Origin: an uncultured Microbulbifer sp.
GTDB lineage: Bacteria > Pseudomonadota > Gammaproteobacteria > Pseudomonadales > Cellvibrionaceae
NCBI RefSeq assembly: GCF_947498635.1
Contig: NZ_CANMKV010000009.1
Span: 62,001-126,000, forward strand
Length of the DNA: 64,000 bases
Direction: 5' to 3'
Both the position numbers and the translations under genes were made by a program. Below are positions 17,382 through 25,195 of this stretch, piece after piece (the first letter of the stretch is position 1; each line of letters opens with the position of its first letter). The notes beneath the pieces are model-generated. The model did no database searches and was not told the origin of the DNA. It saw nothing but the letters and a program-made list of their open reading frames with translations.

Positions 17382-17397
17382 AGTATGTTTATTTTAA
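17382..17397 (+). promoter_or_regulatory. Possible Ter-like site in the tus promoter
   Basis: AGTATGTTTATTTTAA lies 19 bp upstream of the tus start. It matches the E. coli Ter core AGNATGTTGTAACTAA at 11 positions, including the first eight. E. coli tus is autoregulated by such a site in its own promoter. The GTAAC core is not kept, and the site specificity of this divergent Tus is unknown. Confidence 0.2.
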
Positions 17398-17623
17398 TCC
17401 ACTTAATAAATCGTTATCAATCTTGGGTTGAAAACCTATCACCCCGAGGGGGAACTCGGGCAGAGTGGGTTACCAGTGTGTATCTTGGGAGCCGGGCACA
17501 GTGGTGGGAGGGTATGCCGGGGCTGTGGGAAGTTGGCCTATTTCCGTTCGGAACCTGCCTTTCTCCCGCTGTGCGGCTATAATCCCGCGCCTATTGATTT
17601 ATCCCAGATGAAATACCTATCCC

Positions 17624-18244
17624 ATGAGTGCCCAAGTTCCCGATTTATCCGAGATTCACGCGTTTCTGCTGTGTGCCACCCCTGACGCCTGGATTGAGGC
17701 CGCGCTGGCCGAGCCGGAAATGATGCTGGTAGATCACGCCAACTGCGAGAAAAAAGCGGCGGGCACCGCGCTCAATCTGATGTTCCGCTATCTGGGGGAT
17801 TTTGAGCTGTTGCACAAGATGTCGCGCCTGGCACGCGAGGAGTTGCGCCACTTCGAGCAGGTACTGGCCATTATGGAAAAGCGCGGCATTGTCTATCCCC
17901 ATGTGAGCGCTTCCCGCTATGCAGCCGGGCTGCGCGCAGAAGTACGCACGGCAGAGCCGGGGCGTTTGGTGGATACTCTGATTTGTGGCGCAATTATCGA
18001 GGCGCGCTCCTGTGAACGTTTCGCGCGTATCGCGCCCCACCTGGATGACGAGTTGCAGAAATTTTATCTATCGCTGCTGAAGTCGGAGGCCCGCCACTTC
18101 CGCGACTACCTGCATCTCGCTCAAAAGGCGGCTGATGAAAATATAGAACCGCGTGTCACCGCCCTGTTACAGCTGGAACGGGAGCTTGTGCAGAGCGCCG
18201 ATGGCGAGTTCCGTTTTCATAGCGGTGTACCGGGAAAAGGATAA
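17624..18244 (+). CDS. miaE: tRNA-(ms2io6A)-hydroxylase MiaE
   Basis: A 206-residue di-iron oxygenase that hydroxylates the isopentenyl group of ms2i6A37 in tRNAs reading UNN codons. Iron-ligand helices are visible: ALAEPEMMLVDHANCEKKAA, REELRHFEQVLAIM, ICGAIIEARSCERFA and KSEARHFRDYLHLA, giving the Glu/ExxH pairs of a ferritin-like site. Length agrees with the family. ATG 17624 starts a protein whose first residues (MSAQVPDLSEIHAFL) fit the usual N-terminus. It is divergent from tus, with 260 bp between that holds no other gene. Confidence 0.93.
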   Translation: MSAQVPDLSEIHAFLLCATPDAWIEAALAEPEMMLVDHANCEKKAAGTALNLMFRYLGDFELLHKMSRLAREELRHFEQVLAIMEKRGIVYPHVSASRYAAGLRAEVRTAEPGRLVDTLICGAIIEARSCERFARIAPHLDDELQKFYLSLLKSEARHFRDYLHLAQKAADENIEPRVTALLQLERELVQSADGEFRFHSGVPGKG

Positions 18245-18251
18245 GGGCGAG

Positions 18252-18512
18252 TTAGCTCTGGTCCAGGCTGGCGAGTAGGCGGATAAAATCCTGGAGATCT
18301 TTGTCGCTCGAATAGTCCACGGCAAATTTATTGTGGAAAAATACGGTCAGTCGTACTTTGGCTGAGTTGATAAAGACGGTATAGCCGTCAAAGTCGGTGC
18401 TGACCGTCAGCCCCTGATAGTGCCAGCCATCGGCCTCCTTGCGCCCCTCGCGGGTGGCACGGTCAAATACCCGCAGTGCCTGTTTGACGTCTACTTTGTG
18501 CTCCTCTTCCAT
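18252..18512 (-). CDS. DUF3081-like small protein
   Basis: An 86-residue protein with the compact alpha/beta pattern of DUF3081: ALRVFDRATREGRKEADGWH, then STDFDGYTVFINSAKVRLTV and FFHNKFAVDYSSDKDLQDF. It is acidic, soluble and has no signal peptide. The family is found in marine gammaproteobacteria and has no assigned function. It is convergent with miaE, with 7 bp between stops. Confidence 0.65.
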   Translation of the reverse strand: MEEEHKVDVKQALRVFDRATREGRKEADGWHYQGLTVSTDFDGYTVFINSAKVRLTVFFHNKFAVDYSSDKDLQDFIRLLASLDQS

Positions 18513-18591
18513 ATCTTTCTCCCCACGCCTCTAGACTTGTTGTTCTGTTATCGGAATTTTTCACCCGCATAGCAATGGAAGCTTAGACAAG

Positions 18592-19053
18592 ATGGATAGT
18601 AGTGGCTATCAGCCGTCGGTGGTGGATACCCGCCTGTTCGATGCTCTGGCATATCTGGGGCTATGCCCATTTGTGATCGGCTTGCTCATAGAGCTTGTGG
18701 GAGTATCTTTCCTGGGAATTGGTGGCCGTCTTTTCTTTAGCGCCTACAGCGCGGTGATTCTCAGTTTTTTGTGCGGTATTTGGTGGGGGGGTGCACTTAA
18801 CCGCCCAGGGCATCCACACCGGATGGCTTTGGTATTCCTGAGCAATCTGGTGGCCTTGGCCGGGTGGGTTGCACTGCTGCTTTACCAGACCGTCTGGGGA
18901 CTGCCTATTCTCGCGGTGGGCTTTGCCTTTGTGGCCTGGATGGAGGCGCGCCTGAACCCGAACCTACCCGGCCGCGAGCAGTATTTCCGCACACGGGGTA
19001 TCGTCACCTATCTCGTTATTGGCTGTCATCTCGGCATGATTGTGCTGCTTTAA
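18592..19053 (+). CDS. DUF3429 integral membrane protein
   Basis: A 153-residue protein with five predicted membrane helices: [61 protein letters not shown] and [17 protein letters not shown]. The [18 protein letters not shown] motif and the C-terminal R-x2-LT/VTYLV pattern fit DUF3429. Function unknown. ATG 18592 directly follows the AGACAAG spacer. The next gene begins 88 bp downstream, and the two may share a transcript. Confidence 0.75.
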   Translation: MDSSGYQPSVVDTRLFDALAYLGLCPFVIGLLIELVGVSFLGIGGRLFFSAYSAVILSFLCGIWWGGALNRPGHPHRMALVFLSNLVALAGWVALLLYQTVWGLPILAVGFAFVAWMEARLNPNLPGREQYFRTRGIVTYLVIGCHLGMIVLL

Positions 19054-19141
19054 CACGGTTTGTCTTCGCGGTCTGTTTATTCTCCCAGTAATGGGGCGGG
19101 AACTAGACTTTTACCAGAAAATAAACATAGGAATACCAGGA

Positions 19142-19771
19142 ATGGAGCCAATAACCACCCCAGCACTCAACCAGTTATTTTTTGAGGCCAGAACCTATAG
19201 TTATTGGCAGGATAGGCCTGTGCCGCAAGGGCTCCTGAAGAAATTGTATGCCTTGGTCAGAATGGCACCCACCAGTGCGAATTGTTGCCCGATGCGGATT
19301 GTTTTTATTGTGAGCAAGGAGGGGAAGGCGCGGCTCAAGCCGGCGTTGAACGAGGGAAATATTGAGAAAACCCTGTCGGCTCCGGTGACAGCGATCATTG
19401 CTTACGATATGCGATTTTACGAACATCTTCCCAAGTTGTTTCCCCATGCAGCGGTGCGGGACTGGTTTGTCGGTAATCCCGAACTTACAGAAGAGACGGC
19501 ATTTCGCAATGGCTCGCTTCAAGGGGGGTATTTTATTTTGGCGGCCAGAGCCCTGGGGCTCGATTGTGGCCCCATGTCGGGGTTTGATAACGCCCTTGTT
19601 GATCAGGAATTTTTCAGTGATCCGTCCTCTGCACCGGGGTTTATGCAAGAGCATTGCCCTGGGGGCCATATAAAATCTAATTTTTTGTGTAACCTGGGCT
19701 ATGGCGTAGATGCCAAACTTCACCCACGCAACCCGCGCTTTGAATTTGACGAAGTATGTAGTGTCCTCTGA
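19142..19771 (+). CDS. RutE/HadB-type nitroreductase (putative malonic semialdehyde reductase)
   Basis: A 209-residue flavoprotein of the nitroreductase fold. It keeps the RutE features [33 protein letters not shown] (FMN phosphate site), [15 protein letters not shown] and [13 protein letters not shown]. RutE reduces malonic semialdehyde to 3-hydroxypropionate in the Rut pyrimidine pathway, but no other rut gene is nearby, so the substrate here may be another aldehyde or nitro compound. Start is placed at ATG 19142 ([13 protein letters not shown]), where the family begins; an upstream ATG at 19091 would add 17 atypical residues. It lacks N- or C-terminal targeting signals. Confidence 0.8.
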   Translation: MEPITTPALNQLFFEARTYSYWQDRPVPQGLLKKLYALVRMAPTSANCCPMRIVFIVSKEGKARLKPALNEGNIEKTLSAPVTAIIAYDMRFYEHLPKLFPHAAVRDWFVGNPELTEETAFRNGSLQGGYFILAARALGLDCGPMSGFDNALVDQEFFSDPSSAPGFMQEHCPGGHIKSNFLCNLGYGVDAKLHPRNPRFEFDEVCSVL

Positions 19772-19859
19772 GTTGATGGAGATACAGCTTGTTTGGGTTT
19801 CTGGATAACTTCCTTCCGTTTCAAGGTTTTTCCTCGCAGTCTGAAAATCGTCTGCGCTG

Positions 19860-20837
19860 ATGGCTGATAAGAAATCACAAAAGTTACCTCCCGCTGGCGA
19901 CTGTTTTTTACCTAGGGAGGAGGACGTTTTATACGAGCTTTTTGGGCGTGATATCAGCCGAACTGTTGTTGAGCGCTTTCTCGGTTTGCAGGATATTGAA
20001 TATTCACGTTGTGTCGCCTCTGAGAATGTGGGTATTTATCGAGCGGACCAATTGTTATTGGATTGTTACGCAAGAAAAATCAATAAAAAAACAGTTCTGG
20101 GCAAACAATTGTTGTTTAGTAAAGAAGAGTTAGAGCCGATTATTAAAGCCTATCGCAATGAGTCTCTCTATATGAACCTGGGGCGTGTCAGAACAAGTTT
20201 TCCTCGTGACGTAATCACGACAGAGGAATTTGTTTTGCATTTACAGGCGGCGATCGAAAAAACGTTAGAGAAAAAGAAAGTGGTGGAAGATTTTGTCGTG
20301 GTGATTCCAACCACAAGCTACAAGGGGGAACTCATTCCCAAGTCGATCTGCAGCAAAGCAAAACTGGATGATGAGACCTTCAAAAGACAGTGTCAGTTGG
20401 GGTTGGTGCGCAACCAGCATTTACAGTATGTTCTAAGCAAATCCTATCTTTGGACTTTGGCTCATGCTTGGCCCTTTATTACCGGAAATGAGGTTGGGGT
20501 AGGGCGTTTTCGCGGGGTAGTATTCCGGCAGTTTGATACGAATTGGCACACCATTGCTTCGAATCTCGACAGTGATATCAACATTTTTGTGCTGACCGAT
20601 GCTAGCTGTACCGGTGGTGAGGCCGAGCAGATTCGCAGTCGTTTACTCAAGTGTGATAAGCGTGAAAAATCCGCCCTCATTATCCCTCTCTGTAAAAAAG
20701 AGGCACTAAAGCGCTTGAGTAAAAACTCTGAGGAGTACGCCGAGATTATCGTTGGTGTTGTGCTGGATGATTTTAAACGGCAGTGGAAGGATCTCGGCCA
20801 AAGAGCGAGTTATAAAACTCTAAGGGGAGGGCGTTGA
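19860..20837 (+). CDS. Hypothetical protein, 325 residues
   Basis: An intact frame with normal coding character but no family I recognise. The protein is soluble and mixed alpha/beta. The first half is rich in charged helices (CYARKINKKTVLGKQLLFSK, LQAAIEKTLEKKK). The middle has VVVIPTTSYKGELIPKS, and the C-terminal part has hydrophobic strands NIFVLTDASCTGGEAEQI, ALIIPLCKKEA and IIVGVVLDDF, suggesting a Rossmann-like or receiver-like core. There is no signal peptide or membrane segment. It is A+T-richer than the flanking core genes and stands as a single gene, so it may be acquired. No function is proposed. Confidence 0.55.
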   Translation: MADKKSQKLPPAGDCFLPREEDVLYELFGRDISRTVVERFLGLQDIEYSRCVASENVGIYRADQLLLDCYARKINKKTVLGKQLLFSKEELEPIIKAYRNESLYMNLGRVRTSFPRDVITTEEFVLHLQAAIEKTLEKKKVVEDFVVVIPTTSYKGELIPKSICSKAKLDDETFKRQCQLGLVRNQHLQYVLSKSYLWTLAHAWPFITGNEVGVGRFRGVVFRQFDTNWHTIASNLDSDINIFVLTDASCTGGEAEQIRSRLLKCDKREKSALIIPLCKKEALKRLSKNSEEYAEIIVGVVLDDFKRQWKDLGQRASYKTLRGGR

Positions 20838-21364
20838 GACACTCCGCTCCTAGCCTCCTCCCTATTTGACCGGTCTTAGCAGAGCGGTATCTGCGGCTAG
20901 AAAGCGGGCTTGGAGACCGTCGGGAAACGATAGTAACTGTCAGAGGGAAAGCCAGCGCCGCTAAAAGACACCAAGCACGCATAATTTTGTATTTTATTGT
21001 TGTTATTCTCTGTGCTGGTCTGACGTAGCAATGGATACTGTAAGTAGAGAACCCGTAGTCATAAAAAAAACGGTTAGAAGTGGGTCCGGAAGCCCGTTGT
21101 ATTCAGGCTGGATTGATCATCAGCCATACCTATTGCACCACCCAGCAAGCCAGTAACCCCTACAGTGACGGTACTGATTTCACGATCCAGTGATGCCGGA
21201 TGATGCGCAAGTCTTTTCTTGTCGTTGAATTCAAAGAAGCGCTCTGCGAGAAAAGTTGGAATTTTAGCGATGTCATTAAACCCGAAGTATTAAATGTAGT
21301 CGCTCGTCGAGAATCAAATTCGTAGGGATACCCCAGAGGATGGCGGAGATTATTCAGCGGATTT
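20838..21364. other. Intergenic stretch with possible coding remnant
   Basis: 527 bp between the hypothetical protein and adiC. It holds the unassigned minus-strand frame at 21074-21289; nothing else convincing. A short plus-strand frame at 21202-21330 (MMRKSFLVVEFKEALCEKSW...) is an equally possible reading of the same bases. Confidence 0.3.
21074..21289 (-). pseudogene. Unassigned coding-like fragment
   Basis: On the minus strand, 71 sense codons run without a stop to TAA 21074-21076: FNDIAKIPTFLAERFFEFND, then ASLDREISTVTVGVTG, LLGGAIGMADD and NTTGFRTHF. The amino-acid pattern looks protein-like, but there is a stop immediately upstream and no good start codon. It could be the 3' end of a gene whose 5' part was lost, or a chance frame. 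Confidence 0.25.
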
Positions 21365-22792
21365 TTAGCGGTTATTAGAGTGTTCAAGTGGCTGTGGGGC
21401 ACGGGGACGAAGCGATAAATCAGTATATTGCCCAACGGAAAACCAGAAGAATACACAGAGTGCGATAATTGTTGTGCCGAGGGTAAAGTAGTGTACCCAC
21501 TTGGGCTCAGGGCCACCGGGCAGCAGGTGCCCCTCTTCGACGCTGCGCCGACGGTTTAATACCAGCGCATAGAAAATGACGGTGGTAATAACAAAAATCA
21601 GTGACCAGCGTGTTTGCTGGCCATCTGATCCCACCAGGGCCACCAGACAGTAAATCGCGGCGATCAGCAGAATAACGGTAAATAGCGTGTATTGATGCCG
21701 AGGCATTTTTCCGTAGGCGAGTATCCTAAGCGCCACGGCCGAGTAAATATAGGGAAGCAAGGTCATGATGACCGCCACCGAGGCAATTTTGCCAAATTGT
21801 TGGCTGGCACTGGGGGATATCGTGGCGAGCACCAGCAGGGACATCAGGATTGCCACCAGCGTTAAACCCGTGGAGGGTACTCCTTTGCGGTTGGTCCTTG
21901 CAAAGAGACTGGAGAACAGACCGTCATCCGCTGCGGCCTTGGCAGACTGACCCACCAATAGAATCCAGCCGCCCAGTGAGCCGATACAACCAATGGCCGC
22001 GCAAATGGCGACAATATTTGCCGCGGTATTGCCCAGTGCCAACCGCGCGGCATCGGCAAAGGGCGCGGAAGAAGCGATCAGCGCTTTGTTGGGCAGCATG
22101 CCCATAATGACTGAGGAACTGAGCACATAGGCCACCGATGCCAGCAGCACACCGCCCACGGTGGCAATAGGTACATTGCGGCTAGGGTTTTTCACTACAG
22201 CGGCGGATACCGAGGCCGTCTCCACGCCGATAAATGCCCACAAGGTAAAGGTGAGCGTGGCCATGACCGCGCTGGTATCGTTCTTTCCGGAGACATTCCA
22301 GCCCGCGCTGAATGTCTGGCTGTCGAACCAAAACCAGCCGAAGAGTGCGGTGCCGAGAATTGGGATCAGCACCAGGCTGGTGGTGAGCGACTGAATACGT
22401 CCAACAGTGCGGGGCCCGAGGATATTTGCATAGGTGAGCAGCCAGATGAGCGCTATTTGAGCCAGGGCAAAGGTAAGGGGGTCTTTCAAGGGTGGGAAGA
22501 AATGGGTGATGTAGCCTAATCCGGCAGTAATCAGCGCGACGTTACCAATCACATTGGCGAGCCAGTACACCAGGTTGGTCTGGTAGCCAATATAGTCGCC
22601 AAAGGCTTTGCGCGCATAGGCATAGGGGCCTCCCGCGGCGGGGTCCAAGGCGGCGAGTCGGGCAAAAACCAATGCCAGTGCGACGGCGCCGACAATAGTG
22701 ATCAGCCAGCCGATCAGGGAGATGCTGCCCACATTCGCCAGATTGGCCGGCAGCATAAAGACTCCGGAGCCCATCATATTACCGGCCACCAT
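21365..22792 (-). CDS. adiC: Arginine:agmatine antiporter AdiC
   Basis: An APC-family transporter of 12 helices. Segments follow E. coli AdiC closely: AGNMMGSGVFMLPANLA (TM1 substrate loop, GSG), PYAYARKAFGDYIGYQTN, LWAFIGVETASVSAAVVKNP (TM6 with the gating Trp), GCIGSLGGWILLVGQSAKAA. It exchanges external arginine for agmatine, expelling the protons used by arginine decarboxylase. The frame extends upstream of ATG 22792 for at least 17 more codons (SAKIGLLPATL precedes it, matching the AdiC N-terminus), but without an ATG or GTG. A noncanonical start such as ATT 22816 or coupling from adiA is possible. It lies 50 bp behind adiA in one operon. Confidence 0.9.
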   Translation of the reverse strand: MVAGNMMGSGVFMLPANLANVGSISLIGWLITIVGAVALALVFARLAALDPAAGGPYAYARKAFGDYIGYQTNLVYWLANVIGNVALITAGLGYITHFFPPLKDPLTFALAQIALIWLLTYANILGPRTVGRIQSLTTSLVLIPILGTALFGWFWFDSQTFSAGWNVSGKNDTSAVMATLTFTLWAFIGVETASVSAAVVKNPSRNVPIATVGGVLLASVAYVLSSSVIMGMLPNKALIASSAPFADAARLALGNTAANIVAICAAIGCIGSLGGWILLVGQSAKAAADDGLFSSLFARTNRKGVPSTGLTLVAILMSLLVLATISPSASQQFGKIASVAVIMTLLPYIYSAVALRILAYGKMPRHQYTLFTVILLIAAIYCLVALVGSDGQQTRWSLIFVITTVIFYALVLNRRRSVEEGHLLPGGPEPKWVHYFTLGTTIIALCVFFWFSVGQYTDLSLRPRAPQPLEHSNNR

Positions 22793-22842
22793 CAGGGTAG
22801 CCGGTAGCAGACCAATCTTAGCGCTCTCGGGGTTACAGGGGG

Positions 22843-25149
22843 CTATGGCGCGGCCTCCCGGCGCAGGGCATAAATGTGGTAACGCCCATCGCGCACCTCG
22901 ACACCATGGTTGTCATGGCCAAAGCCGGGAAATTCCCGATCGAAAGATTCCAGAACTTGTAGGTACTCCAGCGCGGGGCTGCCCGCTTGGCCGAATTTTT
23001 CCCCTGGCATCAGTAGGGGAATGCCGGGCGGGTAGGGAATAACACCCGTTGCCGCAGTGCGCCCAGCGAGTAGGTTGAGGGGAAGCACTTCCACATGGTC
23101 GCGCACCAGGGCCTCATAGGCTTGCACTGGGCTGCAATCTACGTCGGGCAGGGCGGAAAAGCCGGCGGACATCTTCGCGGTACTGCGCAATTCTTTCATA
23201 CGGGCAAACATTTTTTGGGCGAGGTCGCGCAGACCCAATTCGGCATACATGGGGTACTTGGCCAGGAGGTTTGGAAGACATTGGCTGAGGGACTGGTTGG
23301 CATCGTAATCGCGTTTGAAGGCAAGCAGGGCGTTGATCAGGGTGCCCCATTTGCCCTTGGTAATACCAATGGAAAATAAGAACAGGATGGTGAAATCCGT
23401 CGTTTTTTCCACAATGATCCCGAGGTTGTCCAGGTATTTACTAATGATGCTGGCGGGAATGCCCCGGTCTGCCAGCTGGCCATTGCGCTGCATACCGGGT
23501 GTAGTAATAGAGACCTTGATGGGGTCGAGCATACAGTAGTTTTTTTCCAGCTGGCCAAAGCCGTGCCAGGAATCGCCGGGATTTAACAGCCAGCAACTGG
23601 CTTCATTGCAGAGGAGTTCTGCAGGTGCGCTGTGAAAGGCGTGTTTGTGCCCATTTGATGGATCTATCACCCGGTCCGGTTGCCAGCCGTCAAAAAACCA
23701 CTCCCCTTTGTCGTTGTACTCTCGCTTGAGCCGCGCCAATACCTGGCGAAAGGCCACCGCTTCGACGATGGACTCGCCGGTGAGTGCAGTGCCTCCGGGC
23801 CCGTCCATCATTGCCGCACTCACATCGTTGGAGGCCATGATGGAATACAGCGGGGAGGTGGAGGCGTGCAGCATGAACGCTTCGTTAAAGCGGCCGTGCT
23901 CAATGGGGCTGCGCCCGTCACGAATATGGATCATGGAGGCCTGTGATAAAGCTGCCAGCAATTTATGGGTGGACTGCGTGGCGAATTTTGTCGGGCCATT
24001 GTGGGACTTCGGAGCGTCGCTGTCGTACATGGCGAAGCGGTCCCGATAAATGGGGTTAAAGCGCGCATAGGCGTACCAGGCTTCATCAAAATGCAGCCGG
24101 TCAACGGACTCGCCCAGTAACTCCTCGACCCGGCGTACGTTGTAGCAGAGGCCGTCATAGGTGGAATTGGTGATCACCGCATGCACGGCACGCTGGCTGT
24201 CGGCAGTGCTCGCCAGGGGGTTGCGCTGAATGGCTTGCGCTACCGCGGCCTCCGTCAGCTGATCTGGGGGAATCGGGCCGATCAGGCCGTAGTGATTGCG
24301 TAGCGGGACCAAATAAGTGGGGATGGCACCGGACATGGTAATGGCGTGCTCTACCGATTTGTGGCAGTTGCGATCGCATAGGGCCAGTTGTCCGCGGGTC
24401 ACTGAGGCCATCACAATCACGCGGTTGGAGGTGGATGAGCCGTTGGTGACATAGTAAGTGCGGTCGGCGCCAAAAACCTTTGCCGCATAGCGCTCCCCGG
24501 CGGCGATGGGCCCGGTATGATCGAGCAGTGAACCCAGTTCTGTCACAGATATAGACAGGTCAGAGCGCAACATGTTTTCGCCGTAGAAATCATAGAAGGC
24601 GCGGCCCGCTGGCGATTTTAAAAACGCGGTGCCGCCGGTGTGGCCGGGAGTATGCCAGGAGTATTCATGCACACGGGCGAAGTGGGTGAGGGCGGCAAAC
24701 ATCGGTGGTAAGACGGCATGGCTGTAGCGCTCGATCGCGCCCTGAATACGTCCACCGATAAAAGTGGGGGTGTCCTCCAGTATCCAGATGAAGTCGTTGG
24801 CCAGCTCCAGAGCGCGGCGCGGCATATTGCTGACGGTTTCACGGTCGGTGAGCAGGAAGACCGGTAACTGCAGATTGCGGGCCCTGAGCTGTTCCAGCAC
24901 ATTGAGTGCAGGAGGATTACCGCAGCCGGGCAGGTCCCAATTGAGTAGCAGGCACTGGATCGCCGAGTTGGCGCGCAGCATGGCACCGGCGTCGTCGCTG
25001 GAGACCGTGGTGATGAGGTCGATGCGACGCTGGGCCAGCTCCTCTTGCAGGCGTGCGGCGGCGCGACCCGGTGCACTGTTGCTGACGATTTCGCCGCTGG
25101 CGAGCAGGGCCAGCATGGTACTGGACACTGGTTTTCCGAGCTGCTGCAT
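22843..25149 (-). CDS. adiA: Biodegradative arginine decarboxylase
   Basis: A 768-residue fold-III PLP decarboxylase (E. coli AdiA has 755). The N-terminal wing (1-130) has CLLLNWDLPGCGN. The PLP core includes EYSWHTPGHTGGTAF, VTNGSSTSNRVI, LHFDEAWYAYARFNP and the PLP-binding Lys in FATQSTHKLLAALSQASMIH (about residue 390). The C-terminal domain has VIPYPPGIPLLMPGE. Sequence by eye is closer to AdiA than to CadA, LdcC or SpeF, notably FMLHASTSPLYSIMASNDV. It turns arginine into agmatine and CO2, consuming a cytoplasmic proton. With adiC it forms an arginine-dependent acid-resistance module, unusual next to core genes of a marine organism. Confidence 0.93.
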   Translation of the reverse strand: MQQLGKPVSSTMLALLASGEIVSNSAPGRAAARLQEELAQRRIDLITTVSSDDAGAMLRANSAIQCLLLNWDLPGCGNPPALNVLEQLRARNLQLPVFLLTDRETVSNMPRRALELANDFIWILEDTPTFIGGRIQGAIERYSHAVLPPMFAALTHFARVHEYSWHTPGHTGGTAFLKSPAGRAFYDFYGENMLRSDLSISVTELGSLLDHTGPIAAGERYAAKVFGADRTYYVTNGSSTSNRVIVMASVTRGQLALCDRNCHKSVEHAITMSGAIPTYLVPLRNHYGLIGPIPPDQLTEAAVAQAIQRNPLASTADSQRAVHAVITNSTYDGLCYNVRRVEELLGESVDRLHFDEAWYAYARFNPIYRDRFAMYDSDAPKSHNGPTKFATQSTHKLLAALSQASMIHIRDGRSPIEHGRFNEAFMLHASTSPLYSIMASNDVSAAMMDGPGGTALTGESIVEAVAFRQVLARLKREYNDKGEWFFDGWQPDRVIDPSNGHKHAFHSAPAELLCNEASCWLLNPGDSWHGFGQLEKNYCMLDPIKVSITTPGMQRNGQLADRGIPASIISKYLDNLGIIVEKTTDFTILFLFSIGITKGKWGTLINALLAFKRDYDANQSLSQCLPNLLAKYPMYAELGLRDLAQKMFARMKELRSTAKMSAGFSALPDVDCSPVQAYEALVRDHVEVLPLNLLAGRTAATGVIPYPPGIPLLMPGEKFGQAGSPALEYLQVLESFDREFPGFGHDNHGVEVRDGRYHIYALRREAAP

Positions 25150-25195
25150 GGGCTTCCCGCTTGGTTTAAGTCTCGGGCGCGTCAGGGCGGCCGTT

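Noticed and set aside
17307-17685. Two plus-strand frames overlapping the tus-miaE control region
   Set aside because: Pro/Gly/Cys-rich, no ribosome binding site, overlapping the well supported miaE start in another frame.
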